Shown here piece by piece: positions 7,335 to 15,775 of a stretch of 64,000 nucleotides of DNA. The notes beneath the pieces were generated by a model. The model was given only the letters and a program-made list of their open reading frames with translations. It did not search any database and was not told where the DNA came from. Source of the DNA: Aquabacter spiritensis (GTDB taxonomy: Bacteria; Pseudomonadota; Alphaproteobacteria; Rhizobiales; Xanthobacteraceae); contig NZ_SMAI01000015.1 of assembly GCF_004346185.1 (NCBI RefSeq), positions 62,001-126,000 on the forward strand. The letters are read 5' to 3'. Within the stretch, counting starts at the first letter, position 1. Each line of letters opens with the position of its first letter. Both the position numbers and the translations under genes were made by a program.

Positions 7335-8692
7335 TCAGCGGCGTGCCGCGCGGCACCCTTCCGATCTCCGCCGGTAATCTCGTCCCACGAGGCATTGCGC
7401 ATGAAGGCGGCCCAGCCGTTGTAATAGCCGCGCGCGATCTGCTCGGTGACCTGGAGGCTCACGTCGCCGCCCAGCGGGTGGTCGCTGGTATAGGCACCGA
7501 GCGACTGCTGATAGTTGAAAGGATAGCGCCGCGCCACGGTGCCCATGCTGGCGGAGGTGGCGTAGAGCCAGTTCTCCAGGTCGTCCTGCTCGGTCATGCC
7601 GGCGGGGCCGGAATAGCGCATGTAGTAATGGCGTAGATAATCCTTCACCTCCTGGGGCGCGTCCTTGTCGACCAGGAAGAAGCGCCAAGCCTCCGTGGAG
7701 GTGGGGCTGTGGGGATGCCAGGCGCACAAGCCCCGTGGCTGGCGGCCGTGATACGACGTGTTGGGGAAGATGGTGCCCACGAAGGGCAGAAGTCGCGCGC
7801 CGTCCCCCAGGCGACGCTTTCGCTCCTCGTAGCAGTGGCGGAAGTATTCCTCCAGCACAGGATTGTCGAGGAAGGATTCCACGTATTGGTTCTGCTCCGG
7901 CTGGATGGCGCTATGCACGCCATGACCGACCGGGAAGCTCACCCATACGTGCTGGGCGACGGCCAGCTCATCGTCGCGCCGGCCCTTCTTGCCGGAGGCC
8001 GCGCTCGGGCCGATGCCGATGAGGTCCACCGAGCGGTGGCTGGGATTGTGATAGGTGTCGCCCAGGAAGTTCTCCGAGGCGAACTTCCAGTTGGCGGGGA
8101 AGATCCATTTGTGAACCCCGATGACTTCGGAGCCCCCCTCGCGCCCGTCGCGGCAGTCGAGCGCCTGGTCGAGGTGGATCTTGGCATCGCCCAGATAGGT
8201 GAGAAAATCCGGTGCTTCCGGATCCCAGGTGGCCCAGATGGTGCCCTTGTAGTTGGCGAGTTTGGCTACCGAGACCAGGGAGTTGGCTTCCCGATCCAGC
8301 ACCCCGTCATAGAGGGACTTGTAGAGCGGCACGCCCTGGAGCCGGCCGTCCGTGGTGTAGGTCCAGGAATGGTAGGGGCAGGTGAAGAGCGAGGTGTTGC
8401 CGGATTCGTAGCGGCACACTTTCATGCCGCGGTGGCGGCAGGAATTCAGGAATACATGGATGATGCCGGCCTTGTCCCGGCACAGGATCACCGATTCCTC
8501 GCCCATGCGGGAGGTGTAGAAATCGCCCGGATTGGGCACGAGGCTCTCGTGGCCCACCATGAGCCAGGCTCGGGTGAAGATCTTCTCCAGCTCGGCCTTG
8601 TAGATGTCGGAATCGACGAAGAGCTCGCGGCTGATAAAGCCGTCCTGGGTGTTGACCAGTTTGTCGATGGAGTCGAAGCGATATCCACTCAT
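7331..8692 (-). CDS. Aromatic-ring-hydroxylating dioxygenase, alpha subunit (Rieske)
   Basis: A 453-residue catalytic subunit. The Rieske 2Fe-2S ligands are C85, H87, C105 and H108. The mononuclear-iron site is in the segment ENFLGDTYHNPSHRS (about 207-221), with bridging D212 and the two histidines H215 and H219. It inserts O2 into an aromatic ring using electrons from the ferredoxin. I start at 8692 (MSGYRFDSID) because GGAGG lies 8 nt upstream; a TTG five codons further out would place that site inside the gene. The 3' end overlaps the SDR start. The substrate cannot be told from sequence alone. Confidence 0.93.
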   Translation of the reverse strand: MSGYRFDSIDKLVNTQDGFISRELFVDSDIYKAELEKIFTRAWLMVGHESLVPNPGDFYTSRMGEESVILCRDKAGIIHVFLNSCRHRGMKVCRYESGNTSLFTCPYHSWTYTTDGRLQGVPLYKSLYDGVLDREANSLVSVAKLANYKGTIWATWDPEAPDFLTYLGDAKIHLDQALDCRDGREGGSEVIGVHKWIFPANWKFASENFLGDTYHNPSHRSVDLIGIGPSAASGKKGRRDDELAVAQHVWVSFPVGHGVHSAIQPEQNQYVESFLDNPVLEEYFRHCYEERKRRLGDGARLLPFVGTIFPNTSYHGRQPRGLCAWHPHSPTSTEAWRFFLVDKDAPQEVKDYLRHYYMRYSGPAGMTEQDDLENWLYATSASMGTVARRYPFNYQQSLGAYTSDHPLGGDVSLQVTEQIARGYYNGWAAFMRNASWDEITGGDRKGAARHAAE

Positions 8693-8740
8693 CGGGCGTT
8701 CCTCCAAAGGTTCTTGAATTCTTGGGTCTGCGGTTGCGCC

Positions 8741-9976
8741 TCACGCCGCCGTCGGCAAAGCGGCGACGAAGGCTTTCAGATCGAAGCCGGGCGTGGCGAC
8801 GACCTCCATGGAAGGGGTGCCGCCGCTCTGCAGCAGTTTGCGCATGGCCATGTGGTCGGCTGCCCGGTTGACGGATTCAACACAAGCCAGTCGCCCCCTG
8901 TGGAAGCGGCAGACGGAGAAGCGCCCCGTGCTGGGATCGCCCAGCACCAGTGTTTCGTCGTCCGGCCGGCCGAGGCCGGCGATCTGCAATTTGTGGGCGC
9001 CTTGGTCACTCCAGAACCACGGCACCGCACCATAGGGCGCCGGCCGGCCGCACAAGCGCCGGGCCACCGCTCGGGCCTGATCGGTGGCGTTCTGCACGCT
9101 CTCGATGCGCACCGGCCCATCGGCGAACGGGCTGGGGGATGAGGCGCAATCGCCGATGGCCGAAATGGACGGATCGGACGTGAGGAGGTCGGCGTCGGTG
9201 CATATGCCGTTGCCGGTGGCGAGCCCCGCCGCCTCGGCCAATTCCACGTTGGGGATCACGCCTATGCCCACAACCACGAGGTCCGCCGCCACGCGCCGGC
9301 CGCTGGTGGTGTGGACCTCGGCCGCCTCGCCGTCCGCGCCGGTGATCGCAAGGACGCCTTCCGCGAAATGGAAGACGACGCCCATGTCGCGATGTGCCTG
9401 CGCGAAGAACACGGACATGAAGGGCGAGACCGCTCGCGCCATGACACGCTCCGCCGCCTCGATCACCTCCACCGCACATCCGCTCTTGGCGGCCACCGCG
9501 GCAAATTCCAGGCCGATGAAGCCGGCGCCCACCACCACCGCCCGGCGGGCGGTGGTGAGGCGCGCGCGCAGGCGGCGGGCATCCTCCAGGGTGCGCAGCA
9601 TGAAGACGCCGTCGAGATCCGCGCCGCGCACCGGAAGCGCACGGTTGCGCGCGCCCGTGGCGAGGATGAGGTGGTCGTAAGCCAGCTCCCCTCCGCAGGC
9701 GAGCGACACGCGGCGCGAGGCACGGTCGATGGCCTCTACCCGCTCGCCGGTCACCACGCGGATGTCCTGGGCCGCATAAAGGTCCGGCTGACGCACGCGC
9801 AGGGCGGCTTCGTCTGCCTTGCCCAGCATGTAAGCCTTGGACAGAGGTGGGCGCTGATAGGGCTGCTCGGACTCTTCCCCGACCAGGGTGACGGGGGCCT
9901 GATACCCTCCGTCTCTCAGGCTCAGCGCGGCCTGCGCCGCCGCCTGGCCCGCCCCGACGATGACGACGCCGCTCAT
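8741..9976 (-). CDS. FAD-dependent ferredoxin reductase of the Rieske system
   Basis: A 411-residue pyridine-nucleotide-disulphide-type reductase. The FAD Rossmann motif VGAGQAAAQAALSL is at the N-terminus, followed by YQRPPLSKAY, and the second GxGxxG (VVVGAGFIGLEFAA) binds NADH at about residue 145. IGDCA near residue 275 closes the FAD site, and a C-terminal reductase domain follows. It passes electrons from NADH to the 2Fe-2S ferredoxin. The start overlaps the ferredoxin stop by 4 bp, so the electron-transfer pair is translationally coupled. It lies 48 bp upstream of the alpha subunit. Confidence 0.92.
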   Translation of the reverse strand: MSGVVIVGAGQAAAQAALSLRDGGYQAPVTLVGEESEQPYQRPPLSKAYMLGKADEAALRVRQPDLYAAQDIRVVTGERVEAIDRASRRVSLACGGELAYDHLILATGARNRALPVRGADLDGVFMLRTLEDARRLRARLTTARRAVVVGAGFIGLEFAAVAAKSGCAVEVIEAAERVMARAVSPFMSVFFAQAHRDMGVVFHFAEGVLAITGADGEAAEVHTTSGRRVAADLVVVGIGVIPNVELAEAAGLATGNGICTDADLLTSDPSISAIGDCASSPSPFADGPVRIESVQNATDQARAVARRLCGRPAPYGAVPWFWSDQGAHKLQIAGLGRPDDETLVLGDPSTGRFSVCRFHRGRLACVESVNRAADHMAMRKLLQSGGTPSMEVVATPGFDLKAFVAALPTAA

Positions 9977-10296
9977 GCCTGCGCCTCCGGCAGGTGCACG
10001 ATGAGGCCATCCAGTTCGTCAGACATCTCGATCTGGCAGCTCAGCCGGCTGAGGGAGGTGCGCGCGGAGGCCGTGCAGTCGAGCATGGCGTCCTCATCCT
10101 CGCCGCACGGCCCGACGCGCTCGCTGAAGGCAGCATCCACATAGACGTGGCAGGTGGCGCAGGAAGCGGCGCCGCCGCATTCGGCGAGGATTCCGGACAC
10201 CCCGCTTGCGAGCGCCGCGTGCATGACGCTGACGCCATCAGCCACCTCGACGCACTGCTCGGTGCCATCCGGCTGGATGTACGTGATCCTTGGCAT
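9973..10296 (-). CDS. 2Fe-2S ferredoxin (putidaredoxin type)
   Basis: A 107-residue ferredoxin with the vertebrate/putidaredoxin-type cluster ligands C40, C46, C49 and C87 in the pattern C-x5-C-x2-C. It carries electrons from the reductase to the Rieske oxygenase. I place the start at 10296 (MPRITYIQPDGTEQ) because a purine-rich GGGGAAGGA site sits directly upstream and the fold begins there; an ATG 63 bp further out would add a non-conserved tail. It is the first gene of the left-reading oxygenase operon. A plant-type ferredoxin feeding a Rieske dioxygenase, rather than a Rieske ferredoxin, makes this a class IIA-like three-component system. Confidence 0.92.
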   Translation of the reverse strand: MPRITYIQPDGTEQCVEVADGVSVMHAALASGVSGILAECGGAASCATCHVYVDAAFSERVGPCGEDEDAMLDCTASARTSLSRLSCQIEMSDELDGLIVHLPEAQA

Positions 10297-10350
10297 TCCT
10301 TCCCCTGACCGTGTCTTGCGAAGAAAGCCCGATGAGGCGGGCCGTCGATC

Positions 10351-10368
10351 TATGTCCATCAGGTGGAC
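10351..10368. promoter_or_regulatory. Candidate operator TATGTCC-N7-GGAC
   Basis: TATGTCC, seven bases, then GGAC. The inner 15 bp read GTCCA-tcagg-TGGAC, a perfect 5-bp inverted repeat. It lies just downstream of the predicted transcription start of the Rieske operon, where a repressor would block transcription. The same arrangement occurs at 20638-20658 before the TRAP transporter operon. The protein that binds is unknown; the IclR-type and HpaR-type regulators encoded here are candidates. Confidence 0.5.
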
Positions 10369-10387
10369 TCAATTCTCATTAAATGAA

Positions 10388-10417
10388 ATAAAAGAAGATC
10401 CCGGGTTCGGTTGTCAA
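10388..10417 (-). promoter_or_regulatory. Predicted sigma-70-type promoter of the Rieske operon
   Basis: On the minus strand a consensus TTGACA (10417-10412) is followed after 18 bp by TTTTAT (10393-10388). Transcription would start near 10381, about 85 nt before the ferredoxin ATG, placing the inverted repeat at 10351-10368 in the early leader. The -35 box is a perfect consensus match and the -10 box is weak. Confidence 0.5.
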
Positions 10418-10702
10418 GCGGCCGAATCCCAATCGAGGAAGAAAATGTGGGTCGACGCCGTCTGTTCGCCGATCGCTGAAGCAGCCAAAAGAAAAGGACA
10501 TGAGCAACGCGGACGCGCGACGAGAGAGCGGCGCCCGAATGCATCGCCATGTCGCGCACATTTGAGCAAGCCGGCGGTGAGGCCGAGGACGCGAGAGGCG
10601 GCATTCACCTCCGGAGAAGGTGACGAAGCGGGTTTTATCGTGCGGCCCACAAGGACAGTGCGCGCGATGTGTGGTGCGCGCTACGTCCGCTTTTAGGTCC
10701 CA

Positions 10703-12121
10703 TTAGACAAGGATCTTCCCCGGATTGAGTAGGCCTGCGGGATCCAACGTGCTCTTCAGGGCGCGCATCAACTCCAGCTCCACCGCGCTTTTCTGGTGCA
10801 CCAGCTCTGCCCGGTGGAGTTGGCCGATGCCGTGCTCGGCGCTGATGCTGCCGCCCAGTGCCCATACCACCGCGTTCACCGCCTCCTCGATGGCTCCGCG
10901 CCGCATGGCAAGTTCCGCCGCTGCCATGCCAGGCGGCTGGCAGGCGCTGAAATGCAGGTTACCGTCACCCAGATGCCCGAAGCCGAACGGCACGAAACCT
11001 GGCGCAAGAGGCATGATCGCCGCGCACAATCTGGTGTAGAGCTCCCCCACGTGCGCCAGCGGCACCGAGAGGTCGAAGCGGAAGGAGAGGCCCAGATGGC
11101 GATGCACGTCCGAGAACGCGTCGCGGATGGCCCACAGCTCCTCCTCCTGCGCCTTGGAGCGCGTGAGCACAGCATCCAGCGCCCACCCGTCCTGCACGGC
11201 GCGCGCGGCGAGCACCTCCAGCGCTTCGTCCACTGGATCAGCGCCAGCCATGCGCACCAGCAGATACCAGTCGGCCTCCAACGCCATGGGTGGCCGGCAC
11301 CGCACCACATGGGTGCACGCCTGTTCGATCCCCATGCGCGGCATGAGCTCGAGGGCGCAGATGCGCCCGCCGCCCGCCACCAGCACCTCTTCCGCTATGG
11401 CCGTACACGCCTCGAGCGAGGCCATGGCGAGGAGCGCCGATCCACTTTCCCGCTCCAGGGGATGAAGCCGCAGCGTCGCGGCGGTGATGATGCCCAGCGT
11501 GCCTTCCGAGCCGATGAAGAGATGCTTGAGGTCGTAGCCCGAATTGTCCTTGCGCAGCGCCTTCAGGCCCGGCCAGAGGCGCCCGTCGGGCAGCACGACT
11601 TCCAAGCCGAGCACGAGGTCGCGGCAGCTGCCATAGCGCAGCACGTTCACGCCCCCCGCATTGGTGGCGATGAGGCCGCCCACCTGGGCGGAGCCGCGTG
11701 CGCCGATGTCCAGGCCGAAATGCCGCTCATGGGCGCGGGCGGCCTCCTGCACGGCAGTCAGCGTCGCGCCCGCTTCCGCCACCAGGCTCCAGTCAGATGG
11801 CGTAACCGAGCGGATGGCATTGAGGCCGCCGAGCGAGAGCACCAGGGCCGGCGCCCGGTCGCCTGCAGGAATCGCGGCGCCGCAAAGGCTGGTATTGCCC
11901 CCCTGGGGCACCATTGCGATGCCGTTTGCCGTGCAGAAGGCGGCGAGCGCCTGCACCTCCGCTACCGTATTCGGTCGGGCCACCGCCAAGACCGGGCCGG
12001 AGAACCAGCGCCGATAGTCCGTCCCGGCGGCCTGACGTTCGTCCTGGCCGTCCCGGATCAGGCCGGGGCGCGGAAAGGCGTCTCTCAGGGCGTCGCGCCG
12101 GGCGTCGACGGACGGGCTCAT
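10703..12121 (-). CDS. FAD-binding oxidoreductase (GlcD / D-2-hydroxyacid dehydrogenase type)
   Basis: A 472-residue member of the FAD_binding_4 family, with the PCMH-type FAD domain in the first half (VPQGGNTSLCGAA; IGARGSAQVGGLIATNAGG) and the FAD-oxidase C-terminal domain ending SAEHGIGQLHR. These enzymes oxidise D-2-hydroxyacids such as D-lactate, glycolate or D-2-hydroxyglutarate. The start at 12121 is preceded by AGGGAG at 7 nt and lies 11 bp beyond the end of the aldolase gene, making it the last gene of the homoprotocatechuate operon. No such step belongs to the textbook pathway, so it may process a side product or another substrate. Confidence 0.87.
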   Translation of the reverse strand: MSPSVDARRDALRDAFPRPGLIRDGQDERQAAGTDYRRWFSGPVLAVARPNTVAEVQALAAFCTANGIAMVPQGGNTSLCGAAIPAGDRAPALVLSLGGLNAIRSVTPSDWSLVAEAGATLTAVQEAARAHERHFGLDIGARGSAQVGGLIATNAGGVNVLRYGSCRDLVLGLEVVLPDGRLWPGLKALRKDNSGYDLKHLFIGSEGTLGIITAATLRLHPLERESGSALLAMASLEACTAIAEEVLVAGGGRICALELMPRMGIEQACTHVVRCRPPMALEADWYLLVRMAGADPVDEALEVLAARAVQDGWALDAVLTRSKAQEEELWAIRDAFSDVHRHLGLSFRFDLSVPLAHVGELYTRLCAAIMPLAPGFVPFGFGHLGDGNLHFSACQPPGMAAAELAMRRGAIEEAVNAVVWALGGSISAEHGIGQLHRAELVHQKSAVELELMRALKSTLDPAGLLNPGKILV

Positions 12122-12132
12122 GGGGTTTCTCC

Positions 12133-12933
12133 CTAATAGACCGAACCGGTGGCCGGCTTTTCCCGAGCGGAACCGTGGAACGCCGCCAAGTGCCGTGTGG
12201 TGGCCTGGCCCAGCAGACCCACGTCGGTTCCGATCGCGAGGAAGCTCACCCCGTCGGCGAGATAGCGCCGCGCCAGCATCAGGTCGGAGGTGAGGATGCC
12301 CGAGGGCTTGCCCGCGCCATGGATGGCCTCGAGCCCGAGGGCGATGGCCTCCAGCACCTCCGGCGCCCCGGGGCGGCCGAGAAAGCCCATGTCGGCGGCA
12401 AGGTCTGAGGGGCCGATGAAGACGCCGTCCACGCCGTCCACGGCCGCGATCTCGGCAGCCTTTTCGAGGGCGCTCAGGGTCTCCACCTGCACCAGGAGAC
12501 AGATCTCGGCATTGGCGGTCTGGAGATAGTCGGGAATGCGGTTGAAGGCCGAGGCGCGGGCCAGCGCGGCGCCCACTCCGCGCATGCCGTGGGGTGGATA
12601 GCGCACCGCCCGCACCAGGGCCTGCGCCTGCTCGGCGCTCTCCACCATGGGCACGAGCAAGCTCTGCGCGCCGATGTCGAGCACCTGCTTGATGAGCCAC
12701 GTCTCGCCGATGGGTGGGCGCACCACCGCATGGCTCGCCGTGCCGATGGCCTGGAGCTGGGACAGCAGGCTCGGAATGTCGTTGGGCGCATGCTCGCCGT
12801 CCAGCAATAGCCAGTCATACCCGGCGCCGGCGCAGATTTCCGCAGTATAGGGGCTGGTGAGGCCGAGCCAGAGGCCGATCTGCGGCCGCCTCTCGGCGAG
12901 GGCCTGCTTGAAGAGGTTCTTGGGAGCGGGCAT
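12133..12933 (-). CDS. hpaI: 4-hydroxy-2-oxoheptane-1,7-dioate aldolase
   Basis: A 266-residue class II pyruvate aldolase of the HpcH/HpaI family. LLLDGEHAPNDI near residue 45 carries the catalytic histidine, and QVETLSALE and FIGPSDLAADMG hold the metal-binding Glu and Asp. It splits 4-hydroxy-2-oxoheptanedioate to pyruvate and succinic semialdehyde, the final step of homoprotocatechuate degradation. It lies 8 bp after the hydratase gene. The family also includes related sugar-acid aldolases, but the surrounding hpa genes fix the role. Confidence 0.9.
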   Translation of the reverse strand: MPAPKNLFKQALAERRPQIGLWLGLTSPYTAEICAGAGYDWLLLDGEHAPNDIPSLLSQLQAIGTASHAVVRPPIGETWLIKQVLDIGAQSLLVPMVESAEQAQALVRAVRYPPHGMRGVGAALARASAFNRIPDYLQTANAEICLLVQVETLSALEKAAEIAAVDGVDGVFIGPSDLAADMGFLGRPGAPEVLEAIALGLEAIHGAGKPSGILTSDLMLARRYLADGVSFLAIGTDVGLLGQATTRHLAAFHGSAREKPATGSVY

Positions 12934-12941
12934 GGCGGACC

Positions 12942-13742
12942 TCAGGCGAAGTGGCAGCTGAGCGTGCCGAGGGGGCCGAAATCGGCGAAGATGGTGTCGC
13001 CGTGGCGGGCCTCAACCGGGCGGATGAAGGAGCCGGCCAGCACGATCTGCCCCGCCTCCAGCGCCCCGCCATAAAGGGCGAGGCGGTTGGCCAGCCAAGC
13101 GATGCCGCGCGCTGGATGGTTGAGCACCCCGGCGCCCAGACCGGTCTCCTCCACCTCGGCGTTGCGGAACACGATGGCGCCGGCCCAGCGCAGGTCGTCC
13201 TTGGGCGAAACCGTGCGCGCCCCGGTGACGATCCCCGCATTGGCCGCATTGTCGGCGATGGTATCGATGATGGTGCGTGCCTTGCCGGTGGCCGCGTCCA
13301 CTCGGTGGATGCGGGTGTCAAGGATTTCCAGGGCCGGCGTCACATAGGCGGTGGCGTCGATCACGTCATAGAGGGTGACGCCGGGGCCCTTGAGCGTGTC
13401 CTTCATCATGAAGGCGAGCTCCGCCTCGATCCGCGGCTGGATGAAGCGGTCCGGCAGGACGGTGGCGCCGTCGTCGAAGGCCATGTCGTCGAGCAGCACG
13501 CCGGAATCCGGCGTTGCGATGTTGAGCGCAGATTGCATGGCCTTGGAGGTGAGGCCGATCTTCCAGCCGATGACGCGCCGGCCGGCTTCGCGCTTCATGC
13601 GCACCCATTCCGCCTGGATGGCGTAGGCGTCGTCCATGGTGGCGCCGGGGTGCTTCAGCGAGATGAGGGCGGTTTGCGTTCGGGTGCGCTCGGCCTTGTC
13701 GAGGCACGCCGCCTCGGCGGCGATCTGCGCCGGCTCAAGCAA
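12942..13742 (-). CDS. hpaH: 2-oxo-hept-4-ene-1,7-dioate hydratase
   Basis: A 266-residue hydratase of the FAH superfamily's 2-keto-4-pentenoate hydratase branch. [17 protein letters not shown] and the metal-ligand segment [11 protein letters not shown] (near residue 105) are typical, with full family length. It adds water to 2-oxohept-4-ene-1,7-dioate ahead of the aldolase. Its start overlaps the end of the preceding decarboxylase/isomerase gene by 8 bp, indicating a tightly coupled operon. Confidence 0.9.
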   Translation of the reverse strand: MLEPAQIAAEAACLDKAERTRTQTALISLKHPGATMDDAYAIQAEWVRMKREAGRRVIGWKIGLTSKAMQSALNIATPDSGVLLDDMAFDDGATVLPDRFIQPRIEAELAFMMKDTLKGPGVTLYDVIDATAYVTPALEILDTRIHRVDAATGKARTIIDTIADNAANAGIVTGARTVSPKDDLRWAGAIVFRNAEVEETGLGAGVLNHPARGIAWLANRLALYGGALEAGQIVLAGSFIRPVEARHGDTIFADFGPLGTLSCHFA

Positions 13743-14610
13743 GGTCCGCCTCCTCGTCGATCACGGTGTTGCGCAAGGTGCCGAGGCCTTCGGCCTCCAC
13801 GTCGATCACATCGCCCGGCTTCAGCCAGACCGGCGGATCGAGCCGCGCGCCGGCGCCCGTGGGCGTGCCGGTGACGATCACGTCGCCGGGCACCAATGTG
13901 GTGAAGGTGGAGATGTAGGAGATGATGTTGCGGAAGGAAAAGATCATCCGCGAGGTGCGGTCGCGCTGGCGCACCTCGCCGTTCACCCGCGTCTCAAGGG
14001 CGATGTCGGCGATCTGGCCTTCGCCGGTGAAGGGGATCAGCCAGGGGCCCATGGAGCCCGAACCGTCGAAATTCTTGCCCTGGGTCACGTTGAATTTGGC
14101 GTGGCGCGCCCAGTCGCGCAGCGTGCCTTCGTTGCACAGGGAAAGCGCGGCCACATGGCCGAGCGCCTCCGCCTCGCGGATGCGCCGCCCGGCCTTCCCG
14201 ATGACGAGGACGATCTCGCCCTCATAATCCAGCTGCACGGATTCCGACGGCCGCACCAGCGCCTCGCCATGCCCGACGAAGGAGCGGGCGAAGCGAATGA
14301 ACAAAGAGGGCTTGGTGGGCGCCGCCTGGCCGTCCCTGTACTCGGCATTGCGATCCGGGAAGTTCACGCCCACGCAGATGATCTTTTCCGCGTCGGGCAC
14401 CGGGATCTCGTAGCGTATGGCGTCCAGCGGCATGTCCGGCGAGAGGCTGTAAGCCGCTTCCGCGAGCTGGCCTAGCGCGCCGTCGGCGATCGCCGCGCGC
14501 AAGCTCGGCCATCGCGCGCCATGGCGTGCGGATAGGTCGACCAGTCCGCCATCGCGCGCGAGGCCATAGCCTCTTTTCCCATCGATGCTGAAGGTGACGA
14601 AGCGTGTCAT
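13735..14610 (-). CDS. hpaG: Fumarylacetoacetate-hydrolase-family protein (HpaG-like isomerase/decarboxylase)
   Basis: A 291-residue FAH-fold enzyme. CVGVNFPDRNAEY near residue 80, DYEGEIVLVIGK with the metal-binding acids, and VIVTGTPTGAGARL are classic for the family. In hpa clusters this protein decarboxylates 5-oxopent-3-ene-1,2,5-tricarboxylate and isomerises the product. Many hpaG proteins are two-domain; this is a single-domain version, so it may perform one or both activities as a homodimer. The start at 14610 (MTRFVTFSIDGKRG) has GGGAG 5 nt upstream. The symbol is given by context rather than by distinctive residues. Confidence 0.82.
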   Translation of the reverse strand: MTRFVTFSIDGKRGYGLARDGGLVDLSARHGARWPSLRAAIADGALGQLAEAAYSLSPDMPLDAIRYEIPVPDAEKIICVGVNFPDRNAEYRDGQAAPTKPSLFIRFARSFVGHGEALVRPSESVQLDYEGEIVLVIGKAGRRIREAEALGHVAALSLCNEGTLRDWARHAKFNVTQGKNFDGSGSMGPWLIPFTGEGQIADIALETRVNGEVRQRDRTSRMIFSFRNIISYISTFTTLVPGDVIVTGTPTGAGARLDPPVWLKPGDVIDVEAEGLGTLRNTVIDEEADLA

Positions 14611-14672
14611 GACATCTCCCTGCCCGCCGCCGGGGCGATGGGCTGTGCGCGAGGCGCTGCGTGCGGAAGCGC

Positions 14673-15653
14673 TCAGGGCGCGATGATGGGCTGGGCCTTC
14701 AGGATGGGCTCGCAGACCTCGGCGCCGTTGAAGAGGCTGCCATGCTCGAACCAGGAGCGCGGCGCAGGCGCGCCCCATAGGGTCTGCCGCTGCGGATCCT
14801 TCAGGTCCCACTTGATGGGCTCGAGATCGGGGTCCACCGTCTGGTAGTCGGAGCAGTAGATCTCGATGCGGTGGCCGTCCGGGTCCAGCACGTAGAGGAA
14901 GAAGGCGTTGGAAATGCCGTGCCGCCCCGGCCCGCGCTCGATGTTCGCCAGATAACCGGTGGTGGACATGAGATCGAGCAGGTCGATGATATTGAGTGGC
15001 GTCGGCACCCAGAAGGCGGTGTGGTGGAGGCGGGGGCCACGACCGTTGGTGAAGGCGATGTCGTGCACGCCGCCTTTACGGTGCATCCACGCCGCCCACA
15101 GGCGCTTGCTCTCTTCGTCCTCGGTGTATTCGGTGACGCGGAAGCCCATCTCATTATAGAACGCAACGGAGGCGTCCACGTCTTTGGTGAAGCAGTTGAA
15201 ATGATCGATGCGCAGCGGCTTCACGCCGTGATAGAGCGCATATTTCTGGTGAATGGGCGCGAGCCGATCCATCTTGAAGTAGAACTCAAGTGGCGTGCCA
15301 AAGATGTCCTGGGTGCGCAGGGTGCGGCCCTGGAACGGCCGCTCCACCCAGCGGGCGGCCAGGCCTTTGGCCTCGAACCAGTCCTTGGCCTTATCAAGAT
15401 CCTCTTCCGAATAGACCTTCATGCTGAGCACCTCCACCTTGGCCTCCGTGCCCTTGCGCAGCACGAGGCAATGGTGGCCGCGCTCCTCCATGGCGCGCAG
15501 ATGGATGGTGTCCTCATCCGCGTGGGTGATTTGAAGGCCCAGCGTGTCGGCATAGAAGGCGCGGCTGCGGGCGAGGTCCGTCACGACCAATTCCACATGG
15601 CTGAGCCGGACCACGTTGAAGCTCGGATAGAGATTCGGGGCGGGAATGGGCAC
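14673..15653 (-). CDS. hpaD: 3,4-dihydroxyphenylacetate 2,3-dioxygenase (extradiol, VOC fold)
   Basis: A 326-residue type I extradiol dioxygenase with two VOC domains. The metal triad is H151 (RIDHFNCF), a histidine at 210/211 (RLHHTAFWV) and E264 (RIEIYCSDY), in the same spacing as the Brevibacterium and Arthrobacter homoprotocatechuate enzymes, and the length also agrees. It opens the homoprotocatechuate ring between C2 and C3 to a yellow semialdehyde, using Fe(II) or Mn(II). The start codon is GTG at 15653 with GGAGGAAG directly upstream. It is the third gene of the operon. Confidence 0.92.
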   Translation of the reverse strand: MPIPAPNLYPSFNVVRLSHVELVVTDLARSRAFYADTLGLQITHADEDTIHLRAMEERGHHCLVLRKGTEAKVEVLSMKVYSEEDLDKAKDWFEAKGLAARWVERPFQGRTLRTQDIFGTPLEFYFKMDRLAPIHQKYALYHGVKPLRIDHFNCFTKDVDASVAFYNEMGFRVTEYTEDEESKRLWAAWMHRKGGVHDIAFTNGRGPRLHHTAFWVPTPLNIIDLLDLMSTTGYLANIERGPGRHGISNAFFLYVLDPDGHRIEIYCSDYQTVDPDLEPIKWDLKDPQRQTLWGAPAPRSWFEHGSLFNGAEVCEPILKAQPIIAP

Positions 15654-15775
15654 GTCTTCCTCCAGACTTCTTTGATTGAGGCGCCGTCTGCTTGATGCAG
15701 TCGGTCATTTCCTGTGACGTGCGCGGACCGGTCAGGCGCGAGCCGCGCATGTATGCATTGGGTGCAAGGCGGCGA

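Larger units (their letters stand above)
10297..10702. other. Intergenic region upstream of the Rieske operon
   Basis: About 400 bp between two left-reading operons. It holds the promoter and candidate operator listed separately at 10351-10417. The remainder (10418-10702) contains only short open frames without ribosome-binding sites; I see no gene and no clear terminator for the FAD-oxidase gene that ends at 10703. Confidence 0.6.
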
